Assembly: GCA_963082875.1 (NCBI GenBank)
Contig: OY720098.1
Coordinates: 4,216,001 to 4,280,000, forward strand
DNA: 64,000 bases
Direction of reading: 5' to 3'
Source of the DNA: Corella eumyota
Taxonomy: Eukaryota > Chordata > Ascidiacea > Phlebobranchia > Corellidae
The notes under the pieces: model-generated
The model's input: the letters and a program-made list of their open reading frames with translations, nothing else
What the model was told of the DNA's origin: nothing
Databases searched by the model: none
Position numbers and translations under genes: made by a program
Shown: positions 61,201 to 64,000 of the stretch, piece after piece
Layout of the letters: each line of letters starts with the position of its first letter
Numbering within the stretch: position 1 is the stretch's first letter

Positions 61201-62782
61201 CTCGTCTGATCGTGTCGGCCTCTTTCTTTTATCACCACCGATTTAAAATTGTAACCCGATCATCGTTGTTTAAATACAAATTTATTAATATATTTTTTGC
61301 AAATTATTACCTAAATTCTGTATATGTTTTCAGGTAATAATTAACTTGTATATGTTCTTGCTACATAATGTAAATATAAATGCGACTTGTAGTATTTACG
61401 ACACACTTAAGCCTGACAATAAGATGACGTAATCCTGCCTGTCTTTGTTATTGCAGACAATTACGTCATATTCAATTGCCAGTGTTTTCCCATAATGATA
61501 AGTTATGAGACACGTCATTTTTTCAATGCTCTACGGGGCGTTTTGTCGGGATTTGACTTAAAATTTGTTATGTTTTGGCGCAGTGCGTCGTCGACAATTC
61601 TCGAGGACTTCCCACGGCGAATTTGTCACCGAACTCGGTCGCGTTTTGCCGGGGTCTCGGGAGTACATCGGACACCGTCACTCAGATCTCTTCCGGTATG
61701 GACAAGCGCGTCACTGAAGCAATAACGGTAAGAAATGTCAATCACACATGCAGCGTGTGACATTTGTGCAGCTGGGTGACCCGAACCTTTTTTTTAAATG
61801 TTGAATATTTTTTACCGCATGTGAACCATTTGACCTAAACTAGTGGGAAATCGCGATGGATATGAAATGAGAAATTATCGTTAGCAGACGGTAGCACACG
61901 ATGTTAGGCATGTGTTCAGGAAATACCTAAAATTATTACTTTATTGTTGGCAACGTCGCATCATGGCACGCCCTTTACGCAAGCATAACTCTCAGTAAAA
62001 TTTTGGCGTCATGACGTCATTTTACAATAATCTAATTATTACGTAACAAAGGCGGTCCCACGTGTGTAAAAATGGCTAAGCCTGTGGCCTTTATAATTTT
62101 TTCGTGGCCACATTACGTCAACGTTCATTAGATTTTATTTTTATATTTGACTGGTAATTGGGGGGCGATAACAAAATGGCAATGTGTAATTCTAGCTGTC
62201 GTATTTGGAATTGGAATGTCTAGATTATCGCAGAGTATTCACAAAATAGGAGAAGGGACTTTAACACAATATTTGTTTATTTTGCTTTACGTTGCTAGGA
62301 GTCTATCGGGAAAGTTAACTCTCTGGCGGCCTCGCGCGCCCAACAAATTCGAAAGTGGGTTTTACTGCCTTCCGATTTCACCATACAAGGCGGCGAACTA
62401 GGTGAATTACATTTTAACTTTTTGAATTATTATTTTTTTTGATATTTAAATAATTAAAATTTGATTTTTGATTTCATTAATATGTCATTTGGTTTATCAA
62501 TCCTACAAATATATAAAAAAAACTTAGTAGGCTGTTGTTGTAGCAAGGCATAGCTTAATGTGCTTTTAGTATATTATGCTTTAAAAAGCAACAAATAGAG
62601 TTTATACATATCTTTATATTTTTACTAGTTAGGTATGTTGATTTGTTGTTACAGGACCAACTTTAAAAGTCCGACGAAATGTGATAGTAGAGAAATATAA
62701 GGAAGTCATTACAGCTGTATACGAGGATAGCCCTGAAGAACTAACTGGAATTTTGCCCATTTACACTGTTCAAACCACCTAA
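49242..62782 (+). CDS. ACSBG: Bubblegum-type very-long-chain acyl-CoA synthetase
   Basis: Fifteen solid exons join in phase: 54513-54622, 54710-54856, 55845-55933, 56256-56376, 56649-56729, 57016-57165, 57327-57488, 57703-57884, 58675-58865, 59175-59278, 60469-60616, 61043-61182, 61584-61727, 62299-62401, 62655-62782. The first needs one upstream base; ATGGGGAGTGAAG|GTAAGC at 49242-49254 supplies it (MGSEDENNK) but is only a candidate. Total 670 residues; human ACSBG2 has 666. The enzyme activates long and very-long-chain fatty acids to CoA thioesters, using ATP, on ER and other membranes. Motifs: AMP-binding P-loop IIFTSGTTGNPKGV, SYLPLSHVAAQI, AVPRVWEKI, EMYGASESCG, GWLHTGDVGRF, LTGRIKDLIITAGGENIPP and, in the C-terminal subdomain, IQGGELGPTLKVRR. 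ACSBG1 and ACSBG2 are not separable here. Confidence 0.93.
49935..50265. repeat. Diverged tandem duplication of about 160 bases
   Basis: Two adjacent segments, about 49937-50096 and 50110-50262, share ordered blocks: CAATGTTT-ATTGTAGC, then a C/A-rich spacer, GACTAATTTAAA or GAACTAATTTAAA, and AATTTGTAACCAAAATA or AATCTGTAACCAAAATA. Similarity outside the blocks is low. Confidence 0.55.
51212..53419 (+). CDS. NRG: Neuregulin, GGF (type II) architecture, in one coding exon
   Basis: One uninterrupted frame of 735 residues from ATG 51212; an in-frame TTG at 51149 is not a likely start. Domains in order: signal peptide (MNLFFATLSLATLNFILA); an N-terminal domain with GGLKKGDTFTFGSLGKGSEC, ATFIMFLD and LLCKNC that parallels the GGLKKDSLL..YIFFMEP..VLCKRC region of vertebrate GGF2/NRG1 type II; an Ig domain with C..W and DGEYLC; an EGF domain with C-x7-C-x6-C-x11-C-x-C-x8-C ending CKPGFRGPRC; juxtamembrane YEPSVDFIHQQR; a membrane segment MGMCIALLLITFFSLSIYC, very like ITGICIALLVVG of NRG1; and a cytoplasmic tail of about 410 Ser/Asn-rich residues with SRLNG. 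Neuregulins are ErbB ligands shed by proteolysis. AATAAA lies 16 bases past the stop, and others lie further on. Confidence 0.9.
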   Translation: MNLFFATLSLATLNFILADQCKPAPPGISELDLAVLSPVTVVAKLKKKLSGSPYFNATATIKSVFPSHTGGLKKGDTFTFGSLGKGSECTDFKNKATFIMFLDAQTSDNFFPITFNPIKYKKKTSKSIKKLLCKNCLVAPTFKKSKGSKKVSEGKRLKIRCKLAKKPNPKATIEWYFNGKLLTKSDKEFKMSTNKKGGVLQVKKVKVSQDGEYLCSASNVVSTIVSNFTTTVIVTASCTDCPGSFSNFCIKDQGKCCYVVEEDLANCRCKPGFRGPRCDSKIITGEIYEPSVDFIHQQRLIAIMGMCIALLLITFFSLSIYCLFKKKRNDMKDQLMNGFSPTTESKEFHGAISSSEHKRLIETDGPVSKCVSSQDGLPKIIGLEVSPNDSYNFNNNHERNLSSNDSNGSSAAAVVDEPQYRFSHISSHRHSGGMSGHQRSRLNGLAKNPRRSSGSPRHDDNPQRFNMAPLQRQEAMSSFDPIPSQSAKPNLPLNSGLSSIVRHSNSSIPTSLHLAPEPELHRVDDDNDEIGNSSVPSTINSPKNHRVTTFSPDGAVQHEELGRDEGDLSSVTPHSPISSTDNEHIYQQLSETHTGNNMSPRFVHSQPNSYTIGDTSVQNRDYENHIIPNQRQTNADHDDPFNGFEIANTSLGLEGKFTHKEPKYVPCPEVSKLPYKNATVASAQLHHLPLLSKQNDFKHIETESGDENLSISTCSRSAYDSDNTDSDHDSPSIVV
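53435..53440 (+). terminator. Proximal polyadenylation signal of the neuregulin
   Basis: AATAAA lies 16 bases after the TGA stop. A second one near 53768 may be the main site; which is used is not visible from sequence. Confidence 0.4.
53441..54512. other. Gap between neuregulin and ACSBG exon 2
   Basis: Very AT-rich with T-runs. It probably holds the neuregulin 3' UTR and, if the 49242 exon is real, the end of ACSBG intron 1. No coding exon seen. Confidence 0.5.
54857..55844. other. ACSBG intron 3, probable interspersed repeat
   Basis: About 1 kb, longer than its neighbours. The part around 55310-55440 (GTTTGTCTAGACGCAGTGTT to GCTTGAATAAAC) differs in composition from the flanks and could be the 3' end of an interspersed repeat. 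No second copy is in the window, so the family is unknown. Confidence 0.3.
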
Positions 62783-64000
62783 TTTTTTCATGTATATCTA
62801 AAAAAAAATTATTTTGTACCTAAAATTTTAATTTATCATATTGCAGTTAAACGTTGTATTGTATTACGCGAAGAATTTATTTTTATGCCTTAAAAAATTA
62901 TTTTACTAAATTTTTGCAATTATTTTAAATGATTTATTTATATACAACTATTTATTATTTTGTTAAATATAAGAATAACGTACATTATATAGCTAGGTTT
63001 GTTTTACCCTACTACATATGTGTGTGTTAACATTTGAAAACATTTCATTATTACTCACCACGTGTAACTTATTGGTTATTCTACTAACCATAAGTTTCAT
63101 TCCATGTGGACTTTTTACATGTTATTGTATGAGTCTAAAAACTAGTGTTAATAATCATACCACATCAACAGATTAAGATTAGGTATATTTAAATAGTTTA
63201 TGACAATGGCGATTAGAGACGACTTAGTTAGGGTAATAAAAGCCCCACTTTAAAGAGACCATAAAGTCGACTTTCTGACAAACTAAATTAACTTTAAACT
63301 TTATTTAAAGTAAATCTTGTAATGCTGTACAATGCAAACAATTGCATCGAGTTACTTGTTAATTCTTCGTCGGATGATGCTAAAGAGCAGTATTAGGACA
63401 ATTTGCAGATACAAGTTTTGCATTTTTGATTGCATTTAGAAAACTACTGGCAGCAATATACCAAGTGCATGAATTAAACTCAAAGATTCGCAAAAAAAAT
63501 TGAATAAATATTTGTTGTTTAAAAGAACGTGAATTTAGGTAAAATTTAGGCGTAACAATCGTTTTAAGTTTAATTTTTGTTTTTTGGGAAACACTTTGTG
63601 TTTTGAATACAAATGACTCCGTCTATGAATCAGAATCATTGAACTATTGAATAGGAGAAGATAGAAACAAATTGTAACATAGCATAGTAAACAAAAGGAT
63701 GTAGTAAATATTTAATAGTTATATTTTTCTATTTTATTTTTAAGGTTTTATATTTTAAAATTGGCAATGTCGAAATGTTGTTTTAAGTTAAGTAACTTTA
63801 TAATGATTTTATTGGAAAGTTATTGCTAACAATAGCAGTGAAATGTTTTAAAAATGAACAACTATAAACAAGAATTAAACAATTCTGCCACAATTCGGCA
63901 AGAAATACAAAGGTATAAAACCAATCAAATATTTTTCAAATCAAATAAGAGTTAAAAGTATGTAAATAAAGACATGTGGGCATGTCTGCTTGTACATGTA
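62783..64000. other. 3' flank of ACSBG, no gene recognised
   Basis: AT-rich sequence with no ORF or splice-bordered exon that resembles a protein. The ACSBG 3' UTR probably occupies the first few hundred bases. Confidence 0.5.

Overview
The window looks like nuclear DNA from a small, compact chordate genome, most likely a tunicate of the Ciona type. It is AT-rich, introns are short with consensus GT..AG borders, and genes are a few kb apart on both strands. The gene content is animal (Wnt, connexin, neuregulin, NR4A nuclear receptor, stomatin, TMEM237, GALNT, ACSBG, RPL12). Most of these genes have many exons, so single-frame ORFs show only fragments. I rebuilt gene models by joining exons whose splice phases agree; where every phase closes I say so.

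Layout: 0-2.3 kb, Wnt3-type ligand, minus strand, running off the left edge. 4.7-7.7 kb, ankyrin-repeat gene of the ANKRD33 type, plus. 8.1-10.1 kb, a seven-exon connexin, minus. 10.5-17.8 kb, TMEM237 (ciliary transition zone), minus; its first intron holds a 3.3-kb inverted-repeat element filled by a 25-bp minisatellite. 17.8-22.3 kb, gene-poor, with a tRNA-derived SINE. 22.3-27.2 kb, an NR4A-type nuclear receptor, plus, that ends just after the DNA-binding domain with no ligand-binding domain. 27.2-30 kb, SINEs. 30-36.7 kb, stomatin, minus, with four interchangeable first coding exons. 37.3-38.9 kb, RPL12, minus. 39.4-48.4 kb, two tandem GalNAc-transferases, plus. 51.2-53.4 kb, a GGF-type neuregulin in one uninterrupted coding exon, plus. 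54.5-62.8 kb, a bubblegum-type acyl-CoA synthetase, plus; a candidate 13-base first exon at 49.2 kb would place the neuregulin inside its first intron. 62.8-64 kb, nothing recognised.

The genes do not form one pathway. Several are cell-communication genes (Wnt3, connexin, neuregulin) or secretory/membrane genes (GALNT pair, stomatin). The most notable observations are the LBD-less NR4A, the single-exon GGF-architecture neuregulin, the four first exons of stomatin, the inverted-repeat/minisatellite element, and the excess of the palindrome TGACGTCA across the window. I saw no retroviral or other virus-derived element.
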